From Gnomoniopsis sp. IMI 355080 (Eukaryota > Ascomycota > Sordariomycetes > Diaporthales > Gnomoniaceae): DNA of 64,000 bases. The notes below the pieces were generated by a model. That model was not told the origin of the DNA. It saw only the letters and a program-made list of their open reading frames with translations, and did no database searches. Positions 46,089-56,563 of the stretch are shown in pieces; the first letter of the stretch is position 1; the number at the start of each line of letters is the position of its first letter. The DNA is taken from the NCBI GenBank assembly GCA_027946555.1, contig JAPEVC010000006.1, forward strand, positions 124,001-188,000, written 5' to 3'. Both the position numbers and the translations under genes were made by a program.

Positions 46089-47074
46089 ATGGCTGGATCT
46101 GAAATGCGAGGGACGCCCATCTTGTTTCCAGACGGGTCAGATATCGATAGGTCAAAATGCAAGCGCATTGTCCCTATGAAGGTCTTAGTATTAGGGTTTT
46201 GTCGTACTGGGACAACGTGTACGTCACTTCTGTCCCATTTCGCTGGCATGTAGCCCTCTTCATCTGACCTAGGCTCGCTGACCTATTACCTCCTCCCTCG
46301 CAGCCGTCCGGACAGCTCTGCGGTCCCTAGGTTATCTCGACACCTACCACATGCGAGCAGCCAGCACCGAATCGCCCCGGGACAACGAGATGTGGATAAG
46401 GGCCATCAAGGCCAAGTGGGATGGCGAGGGCGAATTTGGAAAACGCGAATGGGACCAGCTGCTCGGCCACTGCCAGGCTGTCTGTGATTTGCCCGCCGCT
46501 GCTTTTGGACCCGAGTTGATCGCCGCCTACCCAAACGCCAAAGTCATCTTGACCATCCGAGATGCGGATTCATGGCATCAGTATGTCCCCTGTTGGACCG
46601 TGGGTTTTGAATGAGCGCGACTAACGTCCTCTTAGATCCACTGCCAAAACCATATACCAAAGCATACTGGACCCCACATCGCACCTCGTTTCACATTTCG
46701 ACTGGGCGTTTTCCCTACATCGACCGATGCTGCTTCTCCTCTGGGATCGTCTCTTCCAGGGCGATTTTGAAAACAAGGGGAAACAGGTCTTTACTCAACA
46801 CTACAACCTCGTGCGCCAGATTGTACCTAGCGACCGCCTTCTGGAGTACGACGTAAGCCACGGCTGGGAGCCTCTCTGCAAATTCCTCGGCGAAGAGATC
46901 CCGGACAAGCGCTTCCCATACACCAACAGCTCCGATGACTTCCAGGCGAATTTACGAGGCGTCAACAATCGCAAGATTGGGGAGTTTGTCTTTAAGACTC
47001 TGGTTTTCGTTCTGGGCATGGCGTGTATATGGATGACGTTTGTCTATATCTCAAGGTGGACCGGTGTGATCTAG
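46089..47074 (+). CDS. P-loop sulfotransferase-like protein with C-terminal membrane anchor, 281 aa
   Basis: Exons are 46089-46218, 46304-46580 and 46636-47074 (846 nt, open; GTACGT/CGCAG and GTATGT/CTTAG introns). The nucleotide (PAPS) binding loop reads VLGFCRTGTTS (35-44) and is split by the first intron. The second segment AYPNAKVILTIRDADSWHQS and the trailing aromatic block match the fungal sulfotransferase family (PF17784). The protein ends with one hydrophobic helix (about 256-275, VFVLGMACIWMTFVYI) followed by RW, so it is probably tail-anchored in an internal membrane. The acceptor is unknown. Automatic pipelines sometimes call this family NAD-dependent epimerase; the sequence gives no support for that. 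Confidence 0.88.
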
Positions 47075-48126
47075 TTTCGGCTCTAAGGTCGGGAGACAGT
47101 CGCACGAGTTATGATATGATTTTGGACGATACGCGCGATTTAGCTGGGGTGGCATTTGGTGAGTCTGGGGGCAGGTTGTTATTCGCTTCCCAGCATGATG
47201 TGGAGTATTTTGGAGTCAATTGTTCTGGGCTGAATATTCTAGATGGGCAGTTGTGGTCGGTTTGGCGATTGACACGCAGCGTACAGAGAGGTGGCGTGGG
47301 CCAACTCCTCGCATATTTGGAAAGTCCGCAGCTTTATGAGAGGCCAGACATGAGACCATAGGTGTTAGAACATATTAATCTGGGTAGTAACGACCTTTTA
47401 AAAAGCCGATGAAATCTGAAGGACGAAATTATATATACATATTGCCAAGGAAGCTTGACTGGCGAACGAATGTGTCTGCCGATGACTCAAAGTCCTGCCC
47501 TGTACCTAGGTCAGTTGACTACCTAGGTACGTGGTGAAAGACGGGCTACATGCCCAGCCAGCAGCCTAGGGAGAGCAAGTGAATGTTGTTGGTCAGCGGG
47601 TCTATGTTCCATGACCCGGGGAATTATTCGTATCATGGCTCCATGTGACGCTTTCTGTGACTGTCTTCATATACTAGAGAACGTCATGTGATGCCACCCG
47701 TACCAAACAAGAAACCCTTTTTTCACTTGACTTGTCGTCTTCCACGATCGTTGTGTTGGCACTGAGCTGACATGTGGAAAGCTTTACCCCACTTGGCGTT
47801 TGCGATCATAGTTTGATTGGGCCGCCATCTTGCAAGGTTGTACAATTTAGCGCCAGCTTCGCCCAAAACACTTCACCTTCTGACTTGCGGGCACTCCAGC
47901 CCTCTTTGGCATCAACAACAAACTCAGATCAATACACCCGCACGTCACAGCTACATAACCACGACGCGACATACTTTCTAACGGTTTTCTCGCTCTGCTT
48001 AAAATATACGTACCAACGGAGCAACTGACTTCGATACTACCTCCAACCAAACACCAGGTTTCGAGCCCGACGCCATCGACCATCCTTTCGACTCTATCGC
48101 CACCTACATACACGCACCCAGACACG
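47075..48126. other. Intergenic, promoter of RPB9
   Basis: No gene. Two ACCTAGGT palindromes 15 bases apart lie at 47504-47529. The last 200 bases before 48127 are CA-rich, as expected for a fungal leader. Confidence 0.5.
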
Positions 48127-48804
48127 ATGTCCTCACCGCAAGAGGCTGGCACTGCCGCCCAAGGCCCAACAAAGCACAGCAACATGCCCGTTTCGATCCT
48201 CTTCTGTCCCGAGTGCTCCAACATGCTCTACCCCAAGGAAGACAAGGACGCCCGCCGCCTCATGTACCAGTGCCGAACCTGCCAGCACACCGAGGAAGCC
48301 ACCTCCAACTGTGTCTACCGCAACATTCTCAAGAACCAGGCCGGCGACACCGCTGGCGTCACCCAAGACGTCACCCATGACCCCACGGTTGGTGACCCTA
48401 GCACTTCTGCCACAAGCACCTGCACCACCAACAACCCTCCTGATCCATCCTCTGCCCCTTCACCCCTCGTCATTTGTGGTTGCTGCGGCCAGGTGATCAT
48501 GTGCTCTGATTGTGGAATGCACCCCGCTGTTGTCCCCACCGACCAGTCCACCAGCCACGATGCGTCCTCTGTCTCGAGCCCTCCCAAAATGTACCAAGCC
48601 GAGCTCTTTGGTGGAATGACGGCTTGGACTGAGGATGACGACCAAGACACCTGGAGTCGTATCCTGGATGAGGTCGCCGAGCTAAACATCGACCCCATGG
48701 ACATGGACTTTGATTTGGACGATGAAGACATGGAGGACTGGGAGCCGGAGATGGAGGACTCTATCCTTGTCTATGGTCCTCCCAACAGACCAATCTCTGC
48801 CTAG
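48127..48804 (+). CDS. Alternative read-through product of the RPB9 locus, 225 aa
   Basis: If the first RPB9 intron is not removed, the exon 1 frame continues without a stop to 48804. The added 138 residues are protein-like: an S/T/P-rich spacer, then [16 protein letters not shown] (a possible second zinc site, C-x2-C twice), [20 protein letters not shown] and a strongly acidic end ([20 protein letters not shown]). This replaces the second RPB9 zinc ribbon with different sequence. It could be a genuine alternative isoform, a separate gene sharing the exon, or a neighbouring gene fused during decay. No other copy of RPB9 exon 1 exists before 49049, so the exon must serve RPB9 too. Confidence 0.5.
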   Translation: MSSPQEAGTAAQGPTKHSNMPVSILFCPECSNMLYPKEDKDARRLMYQCRTCQHTEEATSNCVYRNILKNQAGDTAGVTQDVTHDPTVGDPSTSATSTCTTNNPPDPSSAPSPLVICGCCGQVIMCSDCGMHPAVVPTDQSTSHDASSVSSPPKMYQAELFGGMTAWTEDDDQDTWSRILDEVAELNIDPMDMDFDLDDEDMEDWEPEMEDSILVYGPPNRPISA

Positions 48805-49259
48805 GCCCGGCCTCATCCAGCAAGTCTTTTCGACGCTCACACTCGACTGTACGACATTGCATTCTCATCTTGGACACCTCTGTACCAGATAAGGCAAACT
48901 TTCAACATCACTATCAGAGCACATGCTACGGCGGCAATCACACCATTGGGACGAGAGTTGGCGATGGCTCACGGCGGGCTATTGTCCAGAGGATGATGCT
49001 TTTCTCTTGTTCAAGAACCTGCTGCTGACGTATCGTCTGTACTTTTAGCTCCCCCGCTCGGACAAGAAGTGTCCCGTTTGTGGACACGAGGAGGCGGTGT
49101 TCTTCCAGTCCCAACAGCGAACCAGAGATACTGGCATGGTATGTACTTCATGGACATCAAAGTCTGCTCTCAAGGGAACAGAACGAATGAAAGCTAAGTC
49201 AGTGTCGGTAACAGAAACTGTACTACGTCTGTTGCGCCTGTGGAGAGATCTACCAGTAG
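48127..49259 (+). CDS. RPB9: RNA polymerase II subunit RPB9, 131 aa
   Basis: Exons are 48127-48387, 49049-49138 and 49215-49259 (396 nt, open). The first zinc ribbon is in exon 1: [19 protein letters not shown] and [20 protein letters not shown], followed by the highly conserved [14 protein letters not shown]. Exon 2 starts [20 protein letters not shown] and continues [11 protein letters not shown]. Exon 3 gives [14 protein letters not shown], completing the second ribbon (C-x2-C ... C-x2-C). RPB9 sits on the jaw of polymerase II and acts in start-site choice, fidelity and transcript cleavage. The second intron is ordinary (GTATGT/AACAG). The first, 48388-49048, is 661 nt with an unusual GTTGGT donor, branch-like CTGAC and TTTTAG acceptor, and it is open in frame for 139 codons (separate entry). 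An N-terminal extension of about 25 residues precedes the first ribbon. Confidence 0.9.
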
Positions 49260-50181
49260 GTATGGGCGATCTCCCAGGGTGAACTAGTCGATGCAGAATC
49301 ATACAAAGTTTTAGTTCGGCATTCGGGCCACAGCGCAGAATCATCGTCTTAGGGCCACCTGAAAGCTAGCGAGGCGCCCACTGATGCGGACACGAGCTGT
49401 TACACACTCCAGCTGGCTTCTATGTCTACAAGCCAAGAAAGACGAATGTGTCGCGCTCTGGAGGACTAAATGCCTCACTGGAAGTGACGGAGGAAGTATA
49501 ATTTGCATTTCAGATTTCAGCGTGGAGTTCATGGCAGGCCAAAGAGGGATGTTTCCGATTTATCAGTCTTAGGTATTTGATAGAAATCCATGGGACTCAT
49601 AGACAGACAGAACATACAACATGACCGAAAAACAAATGACCATTGCTCAGAATCGACTTTTGTGGTGGGTGTAGTCAATGAAGCCTTTCCTAAATCACAC
49701 ATGGGACAACTTTTCTGTGACGTTAAGTTTTCTGGAAATGTCACTGGAGCAGTGGCTCGCAACACGCGATTGTAGGCGTCTCCGACGGGTCGTCCTTTTG
49801 TTGATAGTAATTCTGCGAAGTATTTCATTACAGAATCTTACCTTCGGCTTGGTGATTCCAAGTTTCCTTGTAACGCTTTCTTCCAACGCCTTTCATGGTA
49901 TTCTTTATGATCGTCTCGGACATGTTAGCCGTAGATGCCGGCCTCGTTGTCTCCTTCGAACCTCCTCGCTCCACTACCCAGTCTTCCGGTCCGGAGTCTC
50001 CGAGATGCCCTCCACACTGCGATTTTTATGTCACGCATTCCCAGATGGTTCTGCCTGTACCGGCCTCGACACAGACTCGCCATAATCGCAGCCGCAACCA
50101 CGACATCTTACTCAGTTCCTTCCCGTTCCAACCCCCCCCCCCCCCAAGAAAAACCCTTCTCCTGAAGAATATACCCTTATT
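49260..50181. other. Intergenic, 3' sides of RPB9 and uL14m
   Basis: No supported gene. Short frames around 49529-50085 look random. A 14-base C run lies at 50132-50145, just past the uL14m stop. Confidence 0.5.
50132..50145. repeat. Poly-C tract, 14 bases
   Basis: An uninterrupted run of C on the plus strand (G on the uL14m sense strand), 36 bases after that gene's stop codon. It is one of several such homopolymers in the window. Confidence 0.8.
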
Positions 50182-50667
50182 TCAAGCATGCATAGGCGCC
50201 ATACTCAAAATCTTGCTCCACTTCTTCCTCCTCAACTCAGCGCCCACGACACCATTTATTCTTGACCCGATCGGCTCGCCACCTTTGTTGATCAGCACAC
50301 AAGCATTGTCGTCAAAGCGTATCGTGCTGCCGTCGCCGCGCTGGATCTGGTACTTTGTGCGGACAATGACGGCGTGGCGGATATCGCCGCGCTTGACTTT
50401 TGAGGCGGCAGATGCGGAGCCCATGCCACCGCCGCCGCCCTCGCCCGAGGCAGCGCGCTGCTCCTGCACAACGCAGACGATGCGGTCACCGATGGAGGCG
50501 TGGCGCTTTTGGCCGATGACCATGGCGCATTCGACGATGGCGGCGCCACTGTTGTCGATGCAGTTGAGCATTGTCTGTAGGCAAAAGGTAGGGAGTGGTT
50601 AGCATAGTCGCAAGCATGATGAGGTCGAGGAAGGGGAGTGGTCTGTATGAACCTTTAATTGAATCAT
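50182..50667 (-). CDS. Mitochondrial ribosomal protein uL14m (yeast MRPL38 type), 135 aa
   Basis: Exons are 50653-50667 (five codons, MIQLK) and 50182-50574. The joined start MIQLKTMLNCIDNSGAAIVE matches the L14 family opening, where the short first exon is required. Later family blocks are IGDRIVCVVQEQ, KVKRGDIRHAVIVRTKYQIQ, the basic loop RGDGSTIRFDDNACVLINKG and EPIGSRINGVVGAELRRKKW. The 23S-binding pattern and length agree with mitochondrial rather than cytosolic L14. A glycine-rich loop (GEGGGGGMGSASAAS) is inserted after the second strand. The protein is part of the large mitoribosomal subunit near the intersubunit face. Such a short first exon is easily missed by gene callers. Confidence 0.92.
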
Positions 50668-52084
50668 CTTGACTGCTTCTCTGCCCCCGCGACCGCTCTC
50701 TGCTATGTATAGTGGGTGTGGTTGTGTCTTTGGTGACGTCTGACTTGTCGTGGACAACTGGAGGGGCCAGGCTCGACGCCAGAAAATGGTGCCGCGTCTT
50801 TGCTTGGTCCAGCCGGCAAAAAAGAAAGTTGTCGTCGGGCCTTGGGATGGCCGTGGCTCCGATCCCTGTTCTACTCAGCGGTCACAGAGCAGCAGGGATA
50901 GCAGCTCTACGACTCTGGAATTCTAGAATTTCAGCTCGGGCCGCTGCCGATGAATCGGCTAAGTTTTGACTTTCAGGGGTGGGGGGGTTCTGCACGCTTG
51001 CACACTTGCGGGAAGGGAAGGGAAATGGCGAACAAGGAAACGCAAGTGAGACCCCATCGGTTGCCCTGCCACTGCTTTTTTTCTGGGGCTTGATCATGTG
51101 CGTTCATTCCCAGTGGAAGTGGTTCTGAGGAGTTGTTGTTGACACCATGGTTCTGTGCAGTTTCAATTCCTGACTGCATGAAGCCAATAGCTAGGAAAGG
51201 TATCACTCATTTCGACCCGGAATCTGTCCTTGATGAATGGTGTCGCATGGGCTGAGACTGACTATCTAAGTATCTACCTAACCTTCTTGGTAGAACTAGC
51301 CGACTATAATCTCCCTTTCCTCTTTATCCAGTCTCGGGAGACAACCTCATTCTTCCTTTCTTTCCTCTCTTTGAACTGTGGGACCTCAGCAGACAGCAGA
51401 GGAAACCGAACCGAAACAAAACAAACCAGAAAAACGGGTACAGCTTTTCGCTTTTACCTGCGAGTAATTGTCCAAAGCCAGGGCAATTCCCCTTGCCAAT
51501 TGGCCCTTGCAGCAGGGCACACTGATGACGACAGGCGAGGACACTCATCTCTCGAGAAAGGAACACCTTGCTTGCACTTGCGCCGCATGCATATGCGCAA
51601 ACCTGGAGGTGTAACATTCGGGAACTCGAAAGCAATTAAATCCGCGGTCATACCCCCAGTGTTCACTCACTTTCTCTCTCACTTGCATCATCTCCACTTT
51701 ACTTCACTTTCACTTCCACCATCTCTCTCTCTCCTCTCCCCCTCTCTCCCTCTTCCCTCTCACCTCACCTCCTCTCACCATTCTCGCCGTCAGCCGCTGC
51801 GCTGCAGTCAGCCCTCCCTCCCTCCCTTTGACCGACCGCGCATTCTTGTGGCTGGCTGCGCAACCCACACTACAGATCAAATTCACCACCAAGCAGGCGC
51901 AATTGAAAGACCTGCATTCGCTCATTGTAATTCGATCCGATCAAACACTCCTTCAACAAAACTCTGCTAGGGGCTATTTTCCGACAAGTCTCGATTCGAA
52001 GGACGCAGCACAGCACACGACTGTTTGATCGCCCACGAGACAGTTTGCGCCCAACACTCCTAATAGATAACCCCGGGAGCCAAG
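50668..52084. other. Intergenic between divergent uL14m and set9
   Basis: No supported gene. The longest frame (51230-51970, plus) is caused by lack of stops in CT-repeat leader sequence. The region should hold both promoters. Confidence 0.55.
51660..51830 (+). promoter_or_regulatory. CT-repeat tract upstream of set9
   Basis: Almost pure pyrimidine on the plus strand, with CTCTCTCT, CCCTCTCC and TCCCTCCC repeats about 250-420 bases before ATG 52085. This is a typical fungal core-promoter or transcription-start neighbourhood. Confidence 0.45.
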
Positions 52085-54360
52085 ATGGCTCCTTCAATAG
52101 CTGCAAGCAGCGCAAAGAAGCAGCCATTGACTTTGGCGCAACTTTCCTCGTACGATGACATTTTGACGGATGCCCTCGTCGACCGGGTATGCGCACAGTC
52201 TGGTGGACGACGACACGCGGCGCATTAATGCTAATCAGTCCACAGGCGTACTACTGGACCACCATACCCAAGAACCGACCTTCTTACCATGCCTCCCGTG
52301 GCGTCAAAGAGGAGGAAATCACAAAGATCATACAGGCGCACCTGATTGTCGATCCCGACATCGATCTTGCCGAACAGAAGCTGCTTGCTACCGACGGCCT
52401 CCGCAGGTTCCTCAATGCCCTAAAGACCCCCAAACAGAAACTCGACTTCAAGCAACACTTGCGCCGGTACACTCAGATCTACCTGCCCGATTGTCCCTTC
52501 GAAGTCAGCAGCACCAACCGATACACCGTCACGACCCATGAGGCGAGCATCGTCGCACGCCGCCTTATCAAGCGCAACGAGAGCATCAAATATCTGTCCG
52601 GTATTCAGGTCCTCATCACGCCAGAAGAGGAAGCCGATCTCGCAGTTCGAAAGAAGGACTTCAGCATCGTCGTGAGCAGCAGGAATAGGATGGCCAGCTT
52701 GTTCATGGGTCCTGCCCGCTTCGCAAACCACGACTGCGGTGCCAATGCGAAGCTGGTGATTACTGGTCAGGCTGGCATTGACATTGTCGCAATCCGAAGT
52801 ATCGATGTTGGCGAGGAAATCACTGTTACGTACGGCGAGAATTACTTTGGTGAAGACAATTGCGAGTGTCTGTGTCAGACCTGCGAGGACAACTTGGCCA
52901 ATGGGTGGAAGCAGCCGGACGGTTTCGTGCCTGTGAAGAAGAGCATCGAGGACGACTCGACAGCGGCCGCGGCCGCTCAAGGTTACAACACACGTGGACG
53001 ACGGAGATTCGGCAGAGGAGAATCGAGATCTAGGACGCCTTCGATTACACCTGACGTCCGCCCAAAGGTCCTCAAGACAAAGATCAGTCGGCTCCTCCGA
53101 GAGGGCGACCGTGCGTCGACAGCTGACTCCAGTTCCCTCGAGGGACCGGGCAGCGCCCTCAAACGCAAGCGCGACACGGAGTCTTTGGCAACACCTCCGG
53201 TCACGCCGTCTAAGAAGCAGCGAACCACCCAGTACAAGATTGCTCCAGCTCCGCTACGAGCAGAACGAAGCTTTAGCTCGGAAGATGAGTTGGACGGCAC
53301 CTCAACATCCGAGTCATCTGCAGGCGAAGCTGTCCTCACGGATGTTACGACCCCGGAAGACACCACCGATCCAGCGGAGGCACTTTCGAACGCTGTGCCT
53401 ATTACACAGGCTATTGAGACCTTGAAGCAAGAGCAAGATGTGGAGGAAAGCTCCGGGGCTGGGCTGCAGGAGGTGGATCCTTTCCCGGGCCCGAACGACG
53501 TTGCAGCTCCCTCTGCTCCATTGCTCGAAACGCCAAGCCCAGCAGACAGAGTCCACGGCATGTCGATCCGAGACATCTTGAACACACCCTCCGAGGCTGC
53601 CACAACCCCTCACCGAAGAACGCCCAATGATCGATTTGCGGTTGCTTTCAGCATGCAGAATGCTCCAGACACGGCTCGATCACGAGAGATACGAGTCGAG
53701 TCACCAGATCCCCTGTTGACTGGTGCCGTGCACCCAGCTTCCTCACCTCCTGACTCAGCTCAACGTGGTCGCGGACGTTCACGGAAGAGTGTCGTAGCCG
53801 AGGTGGCAGAGAGAGGAGAGGAAATCTTGCCAACAGCTCAGCATCCCACCGATGACAGCCTTTCTTCGATCGGTACTTCATCATATAGAACCCCTGGTGA
53901 TTATGAACTGACGCCCCGCCTACTATCCGAACCTGATATGGCTTGGGTGCGTTGCATGATATGCACTACTGCCTTTGTTCAACAAAACGCTTACTACACG
54001 CGATCATCCTGCCCTAGGTGCGAGCGCCATTCGAAGCTCTACGGATACGTGTGGCCCAAGACCCAGCCGAATGGACCACGGGACAAAGAGGAGCGGGTGC
54101 TGGATCACAGGACGGTCCACCGCTTTCTTGCTCTTGACGATGAGCTCATGGTCAGAGGTCGTGCGTCAATCAAGAGGCCCCGCACTTCGACACCTGGGAC
54201 GGACGAGCCTGGACCAGCTGTGAAGAGGGCGCGAAAGAGATTACTCATGGATGAAGGTGGGGCATGGTCACGGGATAGCAGCGCTTCCACCACCGAGCCC
54301 GATGTTAGACGCAGTGGGAGGCGGCGAACAGCGAGTTACAGAGTCACCGACGACATCTAG
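52085..54360 (+). CDS. set9: Histone H4-K20 methyltransferase Set9/KMT5-like, 738 aa
   Basis: Exons are 52085-52186 and 52246-54360 (2217 nt, open; donor GTATGC, acceptor CACAG). The N-terminus LTLAQLSSYDDILTDALVDR joined to AYYWTTIPKNR is typical of fungal Set9. The SET domain lies at about residues 110-235: RNRMASLFMGPARFANHDCG with the AdoMet-binding NHDC at 195-198, and DVGEEITVTYGENYFG with the catalytic Tyr. Post-SET cysteines follow (CECLCQTC). The C-terminal half is long and disordered, ending in a small Cys cluster (RCMICTTAF, SCPRCERHSK) that is probably a zinc site, and basic patches suited to nuclear import. Set9 methylates H4 lysine 20 in DNA-damage and heterochromatin pathways. 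Length is within the fungal range. Confidence 0.95.
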
Positions 54361-54686
54361 TCAGCGCCTGCCAACAAAGCGGCGCAGGCGGACCAAATAC
54401 TAATACTCCCAGGGAGCAACTATAATTACTCGCACAGCGTTTATGCTGCGGGAGATGAATTCCGTTCTACTTATAACAGCATAGCATCGGCGTTATCGAC
54501 GCGAAATGGAGCTTGGGTGCATTGGCAAAATCATTGATAGCGTGGTGTAAACCCAGCGTAAACGGGTGGTTGCACACTTACTTAGCTACGTAAATTCGAG
54601 CTTCAAGCGCTTCTTCATCCGTTGACCTTCTTTTGCAAAGTGTAAATATTCCAAGCGTTGTTGTCATGATCAGCAGATGTTCACTC

Positions 54687-54720
<34 letters not shown>

Positions 54721-54736
54721 TATATCAGAAACGAGT
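54361..54736. other. Intergenic between convergent set9 and esterase gene
   Basis: 3' flanks of both genes. It contains the AT microsatellite listed below. Confidence 0.6.
54687..54712. repeat. (AT)13 microsatellite
   Basis: Thirteen uninterrupted AT units followed by GTATGTAT. It lies between two converging 3' ends and should be length-variable. Confidence 0.9.
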
Positions 54737-56563
54737 CTAGTCCGGCGCAACATGGACCTGCCAATACTTTCTCCACCTCTCCGGCATGCCCATATTTCTC
54801 GCAGGGTCATAATCCTTACTGACCACTCCGTCCTCAGTCTTTCCAGATAAGCCCAACAAGCCCTCACGCGTGCCAGTGTGCTGGTATCGCACAAGGTCTT
54901 CGGTGACGTCAACATACTGCGCAATGCCGTCCGCCGCATCCATCGTGCTCCCTGTCGTCCAGGACAGCAGCAGCGGCTCGAGGAGCGGCGCGTCGGTAAT
55001 GGACGGATGCGACGTACCGAGCGAAGTCAGGAACCAGCCTCGCGCATTATTCTTGTCCTGGCACGCACCATCCCGAACATCAACACCACCACCATCACAT
55101 CGCTCGTTCACACCCTCGGCGATCTCTCGCACCACCTCGAAATGCGGGCGCCCGTAAAATAGACTCGCGCCGGGCCGTGACCACGATGCGCTGTGGCAAA
55201 TGACCAGCGGCACGGATACGTCCGCGTTGAGTGGCCCGCTGGATTTGCCTGGATCAAGGATGACGGCGCCCGCAAAGGGCGACGACGTGGAGGAGGAAGA
55301 AGAGAGGGCCTGTAGCGCGCCAGTGCCGCCGTAAGAGTGTCCCGCGAGCGTGATGAAGGACGTGTTGAGGCGGGACGCGAAAAGCGTAGGGTCAAAATGC
55401 GCGGCGGCACGGGCGTTCTTCTCATGCACAGCCGCGGGTCTGGTGTTGAGGTCCCGCAGAACGGAGACGGCAGCGTTGATTTCCGCGGTGCGGAAGGCGA
55501 GTTGGGCTTGCTTGAGGGCGGCCGTTCTTTTGTCAGGTGAATTCCTTCTGCCCTCCTTCTCGTCACCCTCTTCGCCTGCTGCTGCTGCAGCAGAAAAGGA
55601 CATCGGGTCAAGGTCGCGAAGGCCAAAGTAATACCGCCAGCTCCGGAGGCGAGGGGTGGCGGCAGCAGCAGCAGCAGCAGCAAGGCAGCTTCCCGGGCTG
55701 GAGCCGTCGCGGTGTTCGAGCGCGGCGACTACAATGCCTCGGCTGGCGAGCGAGCCGAGGTAGGCGGTGTAGTCGGTGCGGGAGGAGAGCATACCGTGAG
55801 AGAAGACCATCACGGGGAGTGTGCCATTCTCGGAGACGGTGGTGGTGGTGGTGTTGTTAATGATCGCATCGTCAGCCGATAGAAGAGGTGCGCCTATGCG
55901 CGCGGGAATGGTGATGTCCCCTGCGACAAGCCACAGGCCAAAGGTGAGGAGGGGCCGCAAGATGAAGTTGTCTGCGCCCAGGAAACGAGCGTAGCCGGTT
56001 GCCGTGGCGGAGATGGGCTTGGGGATCCAGTAGAGTTTGTCCGTTCCATATTGTTGCTGGGATGTAGTTGATCCCCTTTGTGTGGGGTAGTACAGGGTGA
56101 AGAGAACGGTCTCGACCTCAAAGGCGGGCTCTCCGGTGGCTTTGAAGGTGATATCGCTGACTCTTTGCGGGCTGTCCAGGGGCACCTCGATGTCTACGGC
56201 GGCTACATCGTACGGTCCTGCTTTACTATAGGGGGGAAGGGGTGAGGCGAGCATCGGGCGAGAGGTGAGGAGGCGGTGGGTCATGTAGAGCGTGAAGAGG
56301 CAGAGGAGGATGTAGCTGAGGGTGAAGCGGGGGCGGAGGACGTAGAGCAATGCCGCGCTGGGCTTTCGTAGGAAGGAGACGATTGCATTGTATGTATGTT
56401 GCGTCCATGAGTTCAGGGTTGTTGAGTATGATCCAGAGGTTGTCGAGCGCATCCATTTTGGCGTGGGATATCGAGATGACGAGTCCTGCCAGGCGGTTTG
56501 GGGGGACAGGACGTCGTCCTCGAGCCCGAGCTCAGGAGTGGTGATGTCGTCGAATGGCTGCAT
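54737..56563 (-). CDS. Membrane-anchored PAF-acetylhydrolase-like esterase, 608 aa
   Basis: Intronless. I start at ATG 56563; the frame is open to a TTG upstream. A cytosolic N-terminus is followed by one membrane helix at about residues 75-100 (FTLSYILLCLFTLYM). The alpha/beta-hydrolase fold follows, with the oxyanion strand VMVFSHGMLSSRTDYTAYLG, the nucleophile elbow LAGHSYGGTGALQ (Ser about 409), the acid strand GAVILDPGKSSG, and the His region LGTSHPSITDAPLL. This order matches the plasma/type-II platelet-activating-factor acetylhydrolase family (PF03403), which removes short acyl chains from phospholipids. The protein is longer than mammalian enzymes because of low-complexity inserts, including poly-Ala encoded by a GCA repeat. 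It may act on oxidised phospholipids at a membrane. The natural substrate is unknown. Confidence 0.87.
   Translation of the reverse strand: MQPFDDITTPELGLEDDVLSPQTAWQDSSSRYPTPKWMRSTTSGSYSTTLNSWTQHTYNAIVSFLRKPSAALLYVLRPRFTLSYILLCLFTLYMTHRLLTSRPMLASPLPPYSKAGPYDVAAVDIEVPLDSPQRVSDITFKATGEPAFEVETVLFTLYYPTQRGSTTSQQQYGTDKLYWIPKPISATATGYARFLGADNFILRPLLTFGLWLVAGDITIPARIGAPLLSADDAIINNTTTTTVSENGTLPVMVFSHGMLSSRTDYTAYLGSLASRGIVVAALEHRDGSSPGSCLAAAAAAAATPRLRSWRYYFGLRDLDPMSFSAAAAAGEEGDEKEGRRNSPDKRTAALKQAQLAFRTAEINAAVSVLRDLNTRPAAVHEKNARAAAHFDPTLFASRLNTSFITLAGHSYGGTGALQALSSSSSTSSPFAGAVILDPGKSSGPLNADVSVPLVICHSASWSRPGASLFYGRPHFEVVREIAEGVNERCDGGGVDVRDGACQDKNNARGWFLTSLGTSHPSITDAPLLEPLLLSWTTGSTMDAADGIAQYVDVTEDLVRYQHTGTREGLLGLSGKTEDGVVSKDYDPARNMGMPERWRKYWQVHVAPD
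55662..55683. repeat. GCA trinucleotide repeat inside the esterase gene
   Basis: Seven tandem GCA units on the plus strand. They read as an alanine run on the coding (minus) strand in a surface-loop position. The tract is in frame, so length changes would be tolerated. Confidence 0.85.

Noticed and set aside
51230..51970. 246-codon open frame on the plus strand
   Set aside because: It is stop-free mainly because of CT-repeat leader sequence upstream of set9; the composition (S, L, H, P runs) is not protein-like.
55108..55683. 191-codon minus-strand frame inside the esterase gene
   Set aside because: Out-of-frame shadow rich in P, R and L caused by high GC codons of the real frame.
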